From the NCBI GenBank assembly GCA_032164295.1, contig JAJHTX010000009.1, positions 992,001 through 1,056,000 of the forward strand: a stretch of DNA of 64,000 nt, read 5' to 3'. A model generated the notes under the pieces. The model was not told the origin of the DNA, made no database searches, and was given only the letters and a program-made list of their open reading frames with translations. Of this stretch, positions 36,134-46,925 are shown piece after piece. Numbering within the stretch: position 1 is the stretch's first letter; the number at the start of each line of letters is the position of its first letter. The stretch is from Inonotus obliquus. Its lineage: Eukaryota; Basidiomycota; Agaricomycetes; Hymenochaetales; Hymenochaetaceae. A program made the position numbers and the translations under genes.

Positions 36134-37890
36134 ATGCAGACAGTCGCCTATCGCCCGTCTCCGATGCTTTCTGCGCCGTCAACACCTACTGGTGATCCCG
36201 TGCGGACATCCGTGGCGCACTTGCTGGCCAGAGCTCACGGCATCCCGTGCTCGGCGGCAGCCCAAGCATTCGCGCAGCTCGTACAGCCTGCGGGTCGCTT
36301 CGGCATTGCTCTAGACGTTCTACTACCTCTGCTTTCGGATCATTCTGAGGTATGGTAGCGTCTCGCGTTGCTTCCATTGCTGAGGGTGTTGAAATGGGCA
36401 ATGATGTGGCTAATGGACTGACCCCGCTCTACTTCATCACGTATGCAGGTGCCTCGGCGTATATGCGCTGCATACATATTGTACTACATGTATGCTGCAC
36501 ATCCTGTAGCGATGAACCCATTCCGTAGTGCTTTCGTGGAGGTATTTTTGCGCGAGCGTGAAGTATCCCGCATTGAAGCTGAGCGCGGTGGCGTTAATGA
36601 AAATGAACAACTCGTATGGGTCATTTGGAAAGTCCTGAAAGGTGATGGAAACGATGTGAGTAGTCCTTCATAGCTGTCTGGCTGGTGCTGGATTTCATTC
36701 CGACGTTTACTAGCTCGGCCCTTATTCTCCTGCCACTCTCGCCAATTCACCTCTCCCTCCAAAGCTACGCGCAGCTCAACTTGCAATTGATGACGCACTT
36801 ACAAAACAAGACGAAGAATTGCTTGAGATGTGGGAATTATTCCTATATCATTTCACTGTGGTACCTCTGTCTAATATATATCTCATCGAATTTAGGCAAA
36901 AAGGTGAAGAACTAAACATCAGGACCGAGGGATTCTCTTCAGCTTCCACTGTTACATCTACTCCGGTTGAAAGTTGGAGCGAAATGAGGAGCTCTCCTTT
37001 GCCACCAGGTGACGACTCCAAAGCTGAGCTCATGGAACGTGGAATGCGTCTCCTGCTTACCGCATGTCAGCGGGTCTTGTCGCTGTCGGAGCAACGGGTA
37101 CGTGCATGCTCAATTGTGTTGGCTTTGGGTTTATCCCAGAATAAGCGGGCTATTCCTATTCTGCTTCGGCTAGCTTCTTTTGTTCCGGACTAATGTCAGC
37201 TTTGCCTCCTCGTAGATGGTGGTCCTTGCACTGCCGCACTTCGCGCCTCACACCATTGTACCCTTTCACTCGCTTCCGCCCCTCCTTTCCCTCAATCCTG
37301 CCCTAGGTCACCCTCTCATCATATCACTACTCAATAGTTCGTCGAATGGTTCTATAAACACTTCTACTAGTCGCTCCGATATCCTTGATATCCTCCGTCA
37401 GTTGCCCCCCACGTTGCCTTCTTTCGACATTCTCGGGCGTCTGCTTCGCGATCCCACATTGATACCTGCCGGTGAAAGAATGGAAGAGAACCCTGTGAGT
37501 AGTGAAGAAAGACAGGAAATGAATGGCGGTGTTCCGAAGACCACTATCGCCGACCTTACACGTTCCGAGGTTCTTGGGGCATTTATCCTCAACTCAATTG
37601 CATGGGTGGAGCGATTCGAGTCACAAGCAAAAGAAGGCCTGATCAGTGATGATAGAGCTGCCAAAGGCGTGCAGAATGTATGTATACTTGGCTATTCATA
37701 TCCCATTCGACGCGCTGTTCATCCTTCTACCTTTCAGCTGTGCCGGTTCTATAACTCATTAATAAAACTTGGTCTCATCGACCCCAGTTCAGACGTCGAG
37801 TCGGCTGAGATGGCTCATTTTGCGCTCGCTCACGCTCACTTCGAAGATGCCAATGCACTCTATCGCGTTCTCGTTATGGGGAAGTTCTAA
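36134..37890 (+). CDS. CCR4-NOT complex subunit 11-like protein (CNOT11/C2orf29)
   Basis: CNOT11 binds the N-terminus of NOT1 in the CCR4-NOT deadenylase. The N-terminal part (SVAHLLARAHGIPCSAAAQA, YILYYMYAAHPVAMNPF, ENEQLVWVIWKVLKGDG) is helical, as in the family's NOT1-binding domain. The C-terminal DUF2363-like block is clear: MVVLALPHFAPHTIVPFHSL, DILRQLPPTLPSFDILGRL, LCRFYNSLIKLGLID and AMAHFALAH-type sequence ending FEDANALYRVL. Animal CNOT11 has the same order. S. cerevisiae lacks this subunit, so its presence is informative about fungal CCR4-NOT. Five exons join in phase. The ATG at 36134 starts the protein; the last few residues (VMGKF) may differ if a small 3' intron was missed. Confidence 0.82.
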
Positions 37891-38873
37891 CTGCCGACGC
37901 TCATATCTTGGTTCCCCCGCGATACCAGCATCAATAATGATCAACACTCCCGACTTGAACGCATGGTTTGAATCCCCTTAGACGCTTTGCAAGTATTTTT
38001 TCTTCGTCCTGATTCCTGATTATTGTAACGGATCGCTCTCGGCACTTTTTATCTTCGAGTCTTTATTATAGAGATGCATATTCTTCTTCGCCTTCTGGGA
38101 CACAGCAAAGTCTTGTGTGTATGTACTATGCACCCACTCTCTCTCAGGCCTCGTTTATCTCTTTCGTACTTGTTCTGCTTATTGAGGGTATTCTGATCTT
38201 TCGACTCTTACTGGTCGGCCTTGAGCACGTCCCCTGCAGCTATATGGAACGTTCGAGTTGTATGCTTCCGCTGTTCGCTTACTACTCCTATTCATGTTGC
38301 CTTTTGAGTCCATGCTCTTCGGTGTACGCATGCCTCTCCTCACATATGTTCGTATGAATTATGGTTGCAGGCTTGAAATAAACGGATTTTATGTCGTTTT
38401 GGAGCTTACCTGCATGAGGCATCAGTTGTGTATGTTCATGTGGTCGAAGTTTGATACTGGCTTTCCCATCCGCTTTGGAAGGTTGATTGCTGGCATGCCC
38501 TGTGGCCGGCGTGCTATGGCTTGCCATATTTGTTGGATTCAGGACCCAGAGTCGCGTCCATGGATGAGACACCTGATGGGAAAATTGGAGGAAATTTCTG
38601 CACAATAACTCTTGTTCTCACTATGATATACTTCGTGTCATGAAACACGCAAAGAGACTATGCCGTGCCGTGAATGAGTTCAATCAGTATGAACGTGGCA
38701 GCAGTTTGTGAACAATCGAGTTAAAGCTCAGCTCGGCAATTTCCCGCATAATGCACTTTGAAACTCCGATTTTCACCGTTTCTCCTCCCGCATCAGTAGA
38801 ACCGTAATGCAGACGACCCAACAGCTATGCAAGTTGTTACTGCTTTCCTGTGCACCACCCACTTTCTACCGCC
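37891..38873. other. Intergenic spacer before the kinase cluster
   Basis: A 983-bp spacer. Plus-strand open frames here, such as 38258-38608, are Cys- and Met-rich and overlap others in a way typical of non-coding DNA. No motif is recognised. The part from 38640 on should contain the promoter of the first cluster kinase. Confidence 0.4.
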
Positions 38874-41295
38874 ATGAGCCTCATGCAGCGTGATGGCCAC
38901 CTGGCTGCTCTCGAAGAGATACTTGCTGACTTCAAGCATCTTGACCTCACTGGACGCGTTGAATTCGACCATCCAAAGGTTCCGGTTGCCCAGGGTGGAT
39001 TCGGCGAGGTTTACAAGGGACGCTATAGGCACCCAGATGGCTCGGAAACTGCCGTAGCGATCAAGTGTCTAACAGTCTATTTGGATGGAAGGCGAGACGT
39101 GATAAAGGTGAAGTATCGAAACATTTGAAAGATGAATAATATATTTCAAACTCACCTTAATTGCAGATATTCAGGCGCGAGATCAAGGCGTGGAGTATAC
39201 TGCAGCACCAGAACATCCTCCCACTACTAGGATATATCTTTGAAGGCACTGAGCACGAGCCGCTGAACGTACCATCTCTCGTCTCGAAATGGATGCCCAA
39301 TGGAGGCATTGCGGACTTCATGAAAGCATCGGGTGATAGCTACACCAAATTGGATGGCCTTGTACGCCAGAGACTTTTTACGAAGTTTTCGTGTTTGTGA
39401 CATCGACCGTGCCGGAAAGGCGCTAGACATGGCCCAAGGTCTTGCACATCTTCACGAGAATAATGTAGTTCATGCTGACTTCAAACCAGTGAGTTCTGAG
39501 CATCGGATGTGATGGTGGCTGACAATGATATCACAGGCAAACGTACTTGTCTCCGAGGACGGCAGAGCACTCATATCTGATTTCGGATCTGCACATGTCC
39601 GTTCTGATGATGATTTTGGCTCAGTCTCGAGTGACGTGTCGGGACTACGAGGCACTTCCAGGTGGCTGGCCTACGAACTCCTCGTCCCCAGTGAACGAGA
39701 TCCCAAACCCACAAAAGCATCGGATGTCTGGGCATTTGGGATGGCCCTATATGTAGGAATTTCTTCCTCTCCACTCAGAGACGGAACATTCATCAGATCG
39801 TCTCTTTCAGGAGCTGATAACAAATGACCATCCGTATGCGGATTGTCTAATCGACGCACAGGTCCTTATCTCAGTCATGAACCGCGAACTCCCCGCGTGT
39901 CCAAGTATGCTTGATTTCCGTGAGAAACAGCTTTGGGACATTTGTGTGTCTTGCTGGAAATGCAGTCCTGTTGAGCGACCGTCAATGTCCGACATCTGCA
40001 GGACAATCAAGTTCACCATAGATATTGCGAGCTCAGGATCTGCGATGGTGTCTGACTCATCTCAACTTGATGACAGACCTACTTCATCGTCGAAGTTATC
40101 CGGGCCTTTGAAAGTGAGGTCGCAGTCAGTGGCAGATTTCTCATCGTCATTTTTTAGTTCTCTCCTTTCGAAAGTGGAAAAAAAGGAACATCGTCTTCCA
40201 CCGGGATTTTTAAGGTTCCTTCCGTCTTGTCTGCATGAAGAGCTCCTGCAACGGCACATCGGCATCAGCGACATACAGATCCCACATGACGTTAGGAATG
40301 GTGGCTCTAGCGACTATTTTGTTGGTACTCACAAAGGAGACCGAATTCTTGTCAAGAGGGTTAATCCACCCAGTTTTAATGAGCGGGAAGTGCGCTTGCC
40401 ACAATTCCGTTCTACTCAATCCGTGCCCTGACTGTAAGAGTTTCAGGTATTCTTGAAGGAGATCGAGATTCTACTTGCAATCCCACCACACCCAAATGTG
40501 CAAACTCTTCTGGGCTATACGGAATACCCATACGGGCTCCCGCCGGCGCTGGTGTACGGTCATGTTGGTGGTGACGACATCTTGTCTTTTCTCAAAGAAC
40601 GTCCAGAATCCGATATCCTGGCACTTGTTCGTATTCTTGTCTTTCCTCGCGCTCGTACGGACTAATGATTTCTACTGCAATGGCAGATGGTAGGAATTGC
40701 CGAAGGACTAGTGCATATCCACAGCCAGGACGTCGTACATGGTAACTTGAGAGCCGTGAGCCGTATTCTCTTGCTCATTAAATAGACTGCAATCCTCATT
40801 ATCCACATAGTCGAATATCTTTGTCGAGAGCGATGGGCAACCATTCATTACGGGATTTGCCTGTGCACGCAAGCTGCCGTGCGATAATGGCAAACGGAAT
40901 GTACAGGGCTCACTAAGATGGATGGCACCCGAAGTGATGAATACGGAGCACAAAAACTCGGAAATCATAAGGAAGGAGCGGGATGTATGGGCATTTGGTA
41001 TGACAATATATGTACGTCTCTTCCATTCTGATTTTGCAAGCTGAGTCCAACGTCGTTGCCTCACAAGGAACTATTATCCGGGGACATTCCCTACGCCGAA
41101 GAGAAGTATGACGCACTTGTTGTGCTCGATATTACAGAGGGGCGGCTCCCGATCTGTCCGTTGACATTTTGGAGCTGGTCTCCAGTTCGTCAAGGGATAT
41201 GGTCCATTTGTCTGGCTTGCTGGAATATGCGCCCAGAAGCACGTCTGCCGATGCACAAGTTAGTCGGTGCAATTAGAGGACTGTCTGTTCTATAG
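38874..41295 (+). CDS. TKL-like protein kinase with tandem pseudokinase domain (cluster kinase A)
   Basis: Domain 1 (about residues 40-310) has the P loop VAQGGFGEVYKGRY, the ATP-binding Lys in AIKCL, the catalytic loop VVHADFKPANVLV and the metal-binding SDFGSAH, followed by SDVWAFGMALYELIT; it should be active. A Ser-rich linker of about 90 residues leads to a second kinase-shaped domain. That domain has Lys in RILVKRV, but its catalytic loop reads VVHGNLRASNIFV, with Asn for the catalytic Asp, and the DFG position reads TGFACAR. It then continues RWMAPEVMN and ERDVWAFGMTIYELLSG. This is an active-kinase/pseudokinase tandem, in the opposite order to JAKs. About eight introns join in phase, several at the same positions as in the other cluster kinases. 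Substrate and role are unknown. Confidence 0.87.
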
Positions 41296-41737
41296 AGTGC
41301 TATGGTAAATTTTACATTTCTGATCACCCACCAAAAATACATTCCGGACCCTAGAAATTTGGGAAAGTTGGGTCGGAACGTGAAAGCTCACTTGATTGGT
41401 GTGATCATTATCATTCTAGGTATGATTTTTCCCGACATGACACGAGCAATACATACTACTTCTTCCATATTTACTTGAGATCGACGCCAGATCTCTAAAC
41501 TATCCAGCACTATCCTCTTTGTTCCCTTTGTCCAAAGCCCTCGATAGCATGGTACGAAGGTAGCTTGAAGGTAACAAGCGCTCGACACATCGATATCAGA
41601 TCTATATTCGATTATGTTATCCGCCGAAGGGTGTACTTATTGGGTGTGTACCGCCAATGTCGGCTGATTATATTTTTTATACAGCTGCAGGTTCTTGGCT
41701 CGCGTTTGCACAGCACATTGGTTGCCCTTAGTCCACG
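41296..41737. other. Intergenic spacer, promoter of cluster kinase B
   Basis: A 442-bp spacer. Its distal half contains a 77-bp segment (41568-41644) nearly identical to one upstream of kinase C. The proximal half has a TATA-like stretch (TATATTTTTTATA near 41670) and TTGGTTGCCCTTAGTCCA just before the ATG, which is also duplicated at kinase C. Confidence 0.55.
41568..41644. repeat. Duplicated upstream segment, copy 1
   Basis: 77 bp matching 44348-44424 at 76 of 77 positions; the mismatch is G at 41623 against T at 44403. It lies the same distance upstream of kinase gene B as copy 2 lies upstream of C, showing that the promoter was duplicated together with the gene. Its identity is higher than that of the coding regions, hinting at constraint or recent conversion. 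Confidence 0.9.
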
Positions 41738-43627
41738 ATGAGCTCGACAGCCCCTCCCACGCATGATGACATCGTCGAACTGCTTAACGATATCCAACAT
41801 CTCAATCTTTCAGGATCAGTTGTGTACGAATCGAAAAGGGCCGTTGCTCGAGGCGGGTATGGCTCCGTTTTCAAGGGGAATTTCCGAGATGACGTAGAGA
41901 GAGAGGTCGCTGTAAAGCGACATACTGTCTATGAGAATGGCGGCGATCGTCGCGCTATCGCAGTGAGCGGTACTTCGCTCATACCCGTGTATGACTAAGT
42001 TAGATCGACCTGCAGACCTTCATCCGTGAGATCAAGGCTTGGAGTAGACTGAACCATCCGAATAACCTTCCGCTCCTGGGCTATACTCTGGACGGCGATG
42101 GAGAAGAGGTGCTTACTATACCTGCGCTCGTCTCAAAATGGATGGACAATGGGAACATTTTGGGATTCGTAAAACGCAATCCGGATTGTGATATACCGAT
42201 GCTGGTATGTAGTCTTGCCGATACTGAAATTTCCTGTATATATATTCATTCATACCATTATAGGCTCTTGGTATGGCAAACGGTCTTGCGTATCTGCACC
42301 GGATGGATATTGTGCATTCTGATATAAAATCCGTGAGACTTGGTTCTCTTCTGGCATTAGTACTTACTCATAAATTCGAAGGCGAACGTTCTCGTTTCGC
42401 CTCAGGAAGAAGCTGTGATCTGTGACTTTGGCTGTGCGAGCGTAACTCACGGTCCCGGCTCCGCTAACGAAACAGCCAAACTGAGGGGCAGTACTAGATG
42501 GTTGGCCCACGAACTCATCGCTTACTCAGACAAGTATAAGAGTGCCACGAAGGAATCGGATGTATGGGCATACGCAATGACCGTTTACGTGAGTTGTCTT
42601 TAAAGCCTACTGGTAGGAAGCTACACGGTATCACTATCCCACAGGAAATGTTGACAAAGGGACCACCATATGCAGACTTATCTAACGATCAACAAGTTGA
42701 GGTGGCAATCGCTAAGGAACGCCTTCCCTATGCCCCACCTGGTCACCTAGAACCGGGAGAGTCCCTGCACCAGAGAGAACTTACCGCCATTTGCGTGTCG
42801 TGTTGGAGATGTGAACCTAATATCCGTTTCACCATGCTCGATGTTTGTTATCACGTAGCGGACGTCGTTCAAAGGACTCGAAACTATTTCCCTTCGCGTT
42901 CTGGTCATAGCTCTGAGGGAGATGGACAATCTGTAATGGCGGCTACCCAAAACTCGATAACTCAACTGCCGACCCAAACGAACGATGTTTCTTCTACGTC
43001 ATCCAGCGCTTCACTAACTACTTTCGTGAGTGCCGCAGGAAAACATTCCGAATGTGATTGTAAGTCGAGAATTGGTTGTTCTCCAATATGGAAAACAGTA
43101 CCCCGCGTCCTTGTTATCGAGGAAGATATCGGAGTTCAGAGCTTCTTGGACAGGCTCTTGAATCTCTTTGGTTGTGATGTGGAAATGTGTCCTATTGACA
43201 AGATCGCCGACAAACTTACCCGCGCGAAGTACGAGCTTGTGTTAATGGCACGGTATCTCATCTTGCCCACTTTACTGCCGTATTCTGATGAGAATATCTA
43301 GGGTAAGGCCATCAATAACCAGGAAGCTTTACAAGCAATCAAGAATATCCTGAATACGACGCCAGTAATTGCAATGGTAAATAGCACGAACCGGTTTGAG
43401 GCTACGAATTATTATAGGCGCGGTACAGAGCCCTGGCTAGGACATCATTCACTTGGCTATCAACTGACCTGAGGTTTAGGTTTAGGAATCAATAGATTCC
43501 TGGTGAAGCCTCCCACAATACAGAGCGTAATAGAGATGGTTAAGGTGCGTAAGAGACGTTTCCGGCTGGTGCAACGCAACTAAATCCGGACTGTTAGAGG
43601 AATCTTGGTCACCTCACGGTTCACTAG
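41738..43627 (+). CDS. TKL-like protein kinase fused to degenerate receiver domain (cluster kinase B)
   Basis: The kinase domain has the P loop VARGGYGSVFKGNF, Lys in VAVKRH, the loop IVHSDIKSANVLV, CDFGCAS and SDVWAYAMTVYEMLT. A Ser/Thr-rich linker follows, then a receiver-like domain beginning PRVLVIEEDIGVQSFL, with FGCDVEMC and YELVLM. The next exon, by alignment with gene C, starts at 43302 with GGT, so Gly replaces the phospho-acceptor Asp. The later Thr position reads PVIAMVNS, but the Lys-Pro motif remains (FLVKPPT). The tail ends KRNLGHLTVH. The intron at 43248-43301 would have a GC donor (GCACGG) and a TAG acceptor. If unspliced, the frame hits a stop at 43299 inside the receiver. 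All later exons stay open, arguing against simple decay. Confidence 0.8.
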
Positions 43628-44520
43628 TGTACTCCTAAGGCTACGAACCGGATCTATGGTCGAGTGATTGCCACGATAAATATGACTGTACTAAAGCCAT
43701 TTGCTCGATTAGAAACTTGCTTCCCTCCAAGCTCTTTACCATTACGTGCATCTAAGAATCTCATGCTCACTTCCAGTCCCGAGACCATGCTTTTTACATA
43801 TCTTTGTAACAGTAGCGTACCGCTGATCACTGATGCCTTCCCTCTTTTTCGTAATATATCTCGACCCTTCTATCCTGTAAATGATGAATCCCGTTCGCGA
43901 AAGCACAATAATCAGACTTGAATCGAGTTTGTGTATCAATGAAACGCGCATAGAAAGCTCAATAACTTTCAACTGTGGTACTGACTTCGTCCAGCCAGAA
44001 CAAGCGCAGATCTTTTGTTGAGCGGAGCGGAGATCCGAAGTTTTTACCGTATTGAGAAAGTCACACCGTATATGGAATTTTTCTCGGCTGTGGGAATGTG
44101 AACTGGGATTGGCGCTCGTATCATATCCCTTTGTTCCTTCCCTTTGTCCCCCTCTGCTATGATGCCAAGGCATTTTCTATAATACGTATTTACTACACGC
44201 GTCAATATCCCGAGTACAAATGCACGGCATTCAAACTAAACCTAAGCGTGTTGTGTGCTCCTATAGGTGCTGTGTAAATAGGGGTAGAGGGAGAGGAGGT
44301 TTCATGGTACAACTTGAATCACGACCGGGAACGCGGACTGCTGTACAAAGGTAACAAGCGCTCGACACATCGATATCAGATCTATATTCGATTATGTTAT
44401 CCTCCGAAGGGTGTACTTATTGGGGCGAGCACACCCAGCGTCGGATCCGATCATATTTCTCATAAAGCAACAGGATCTTGGCCCATGCTTTCACAGCGCA
44501 TTGGTTGCCCTTAGTCCACA
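43628..44520. other. Intergenic spacer, promoter of cluster kinase C
   Basis: An 893-bp spacer between the duplicated kinase genes. The last 170 bp are the duplicated promoter described separately. A 143-codon minus-strand open frame at 43742-44173 shows no family motif and is not annotated. Confidence 0.45.
44348..44424. repeat. Duplicated upstream segment, copy 2
   Basis: Second copy of the 77-bp segment at 41568-41644, offset by 2780 bp, with one mismatch. It is followed by diverged but alignable promoter sequence down to the shared TTGGTTGCCCTTAGTCCA just before the start codon of kinase C. Confidence 0.9.
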
Positions 44521-46247
44521 ATGAGCTCAACAGCCCTACCCACGCATGATGACATCGTCGAACTGCTTAACGATATCCAGGATCTCAATCTTTCTGGATT
44601 AGTTGTATACAATCCGAATCGCCCCGTTGCTGAAGGTGGTTTTGGCACGGTTTACAAGGGGACGTGCAGGAGCTCTGGCGTGGAGAAGGAGAAAACGGTC
44701 GCTGTAAAGCAACTCAGATTTTTTGAGAACGCCAGCAAACAAGTTGTTTTCACTAAAGTAAGTGATACTTTGCACTTGCCTGTGTAAGTAAATAAGCTTC
44801 GATCGACCTGCAGACCTTCATCCGTGAGATCAAGGCTTGGAGCAGACTGAACCATCCAAATGTCCTTCCGCTCCTGGGCTATACTCTGAACGGCGATGGA
44901 GAAAACACACTTACTATACCTGCGCTCGTCTCAGAATGGATGGACAATGGGAACATTTTAGGATTCGTACAACGTAACCCGGATTGCAATGTACCAATGC
45001 TGGTACGTAGTCTTGCCTACAATTCAATTCCCCGTGTACATATTCATTCCTTTTAAGGCTCTTGGTATGGCAAGCGGTCTCGCGTATCTTCATGATGAGA
45101 AAGTCGTGCACTCTGATATGAAATCTGTGAGACTTGGTTCTCTGCTGGCATTCAAGTTAGTACTTACTCATAACTCCGAAGGCGAACGTTCTCGTTTCGC
45201 CTCAGGAAGAAGCCGTGATCTGCGATTTTGGAAGTGCACATGTTTCACATAGTCTCAACTCGGCTAACAAATCGAGTTCTGTGACCAACCTGAGGGGCAC
45301 TGAGAGATGGTTTGCCTACGAGCTCTTAGCTCTCTCTCAGAAGTATCCGATTTGTACGAAGGAATCGGATGTATGGGCATATGGGATGACTGTTTACGTG
45401 AGTTGTCTTGAGTGCCTTCTGGTTGTGGGCTACACAGGATCACTATCCCACAGGAACTATTGACATTGGACAATCCATACGCACATAAGATTGAGGCCCA
45501 GGTTTCGTTGTCGATTATCGGTAAAGAGCTTCCGCATGGCCCACCGGGTTATATAGAACCAGGAGAGCCAGGGTACCATGAACAACTTTACGATATTTGC
45601 AAATTATGTTGGGAGTTTGAGCCCGAGAAACGTCCCACTATGGCCGAGATTTCTCGACGATTAGCGATCCTCGCTACAGGACCCTCCGATTCTGAGTATT
45701 CTCCGGGATGGAAAATATTCCCCCGTGTCCTTCTTATCGAGGGTGATACCGAAGCTCAGGCGTTTTTGATCAAGCACTTGAAACCCTTTGGCTGCGATGT
45801 AGAAGTGCACCCTGATGACAAGATCGCTGAGAGGCTTAACCGCGTGAAGTACGAGCTTATATTAATGGCATGTCTCTCATTTTTCTCACAGCACTTTCGT
45901 ATGCTGATGAGGATATTCAGGATATGGTCACGCCTAAGCAGGAAGCTTTACAAGCAATCGTGGATTTCCGGAAATTTGATGATACGACGCCAATTATTGC
46001 TATGACAAATGGCGCGGGCCTGAATGAGGTTGATAATCGTTATAGGCGTGGTACGGAAATCTGGCGAGGGATTCCTTTACTCGAATATCGACTGACAAAG
46101 TTTTAGTAATGAATGGCGTCCTAATGAAGCCTCTCACCATAAGAAAGGTAGTGCAGATGCTTGAGGTGCGTGATAACTGTCCAACTGAAGCCATTTTACT
46201 AATTCGTACCGTCAAAGAAACATCTTGGTCGCCTCAAGGCCAACTAG
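44521..46247 (+). CDS. TKL-like protein kinase fused to Skn7-like receiver domain (cluster kinase C)
   Basis: Eight exons give a 447-residue protein. The kinase domain (about 30-300) has P loop VAEGGFGTVYKGTC, Lys in VAVKQL, loop VVHSDMKSANVLV, CDFGSAH and SDVWAYGMTVYELLT, all intact. The last 119 residues (329-447) form a response-regulator receiver: RVLLIEGDTEAQAFL with acidic residues, FGCDVEVH, YELILM, then Asp376 in DMVTPKQEAL, PIIAMTNG (Thr404), VLMKPLTI (Lys426) and MLEKHLGRL. Asp-Thr spacing is 28 and Asp-Lys 50, close to CheY (30 and 52), and the sequence is closest to the Skn7 receiver. The intron at 45868-45920 lies directly before Asp376 and needs a GC donor (GCATGT). A kinase-receiver fusion suggests a link between phosphorelay signalling and a Ser/Thr kinase. 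Confidence 0.87.
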
Positions 46248-46925
46248 TATACTCCATGTGCTAAGCCTGTTGGCCCAAGTGGAAGTTTCTGTCCCGACTC
46301 TTTCCCGTTGAATTGTATGCGCAACTATGAATCCCATGTTCTCGTCCAGACCTGATATCACTTGTATCTTTGCTGCTATCCACCGACCACTAATACCTTC
46401 CACCTTCCCCTACCCCTAAACATCTCTTGGTTTGCTATTCTGAGCATCCATAGAAGATTGCGATATTGTGAAAATGTTAACTTGACTTAAAGCGACGATC
46501 GAGCGGAGCCCCGATGACTGACGATTACTAGACGGAAGACAAGACCCAACGCCTACTGTTCAGAGTGTGGCTGTTAAGTTACTTACTAGACTGATTTTGT
46601 GAGATTCGGAGCTCTGAGTCTATTGATAAGTCCAAGTTAATCTTCAAAAAAGTAAAAACGCGCGTTTTTGTGCGAGAGCTTCAAGAGTAAAGGAAGGCAT
46701 GGTTATTCTTCCATTCTTAAAATGTGTGGTATGAACCTTCCGTCGATAACACCGATCCGTATTGAATATGTTTTGGCGTCGCTCTTCTTGAGTACTACCT
46801 GTGCCTGTGCAAGCTGTGCAAGACCGCTTGATGACAAACTATGGCCAAAGTAGGAAATAAATGAAAATCCTTAGTGCTGGTCTTGTTACTTGTACTCTGA
46901 GGAGAAGTGGCCGCCAAACGACGCA
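46248..46925. other. Intergenic spacer before uS19m
   Basis: A 678-bp spacer holding the kinase C 3' UTR and the uS19m promoter. No gene recognised. Confidence 0.4.

Noticed and set aside
38115..38608. Open frames between the CNOT11-like gene and kinase A
   Set aside because: Overlapping frames with random-looking, Cys/Met-rich content; no conserved block.
38874..41295. Direct homology of kinase A to animal JAKs
   Set aside because: Domain order is reversed and no FERM or SH2 region is present; the tandem layout is best seen as independent.
43742..44173. 143-codon minus-strand open frame between kinases B and C
   Set aside because: No family motif, Cys/His/Arg-rich composition, no splice or context support, and it lies in the spacer between duplicated genes; likely chance.
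45868..45885. An 18-20 nt GT-AG intron in kinase C in place of the GC-AG intron
   Set aside because: Too short to splice, and it would insert extra residues before the receiver Asp that disturb the CheY-like spacing.
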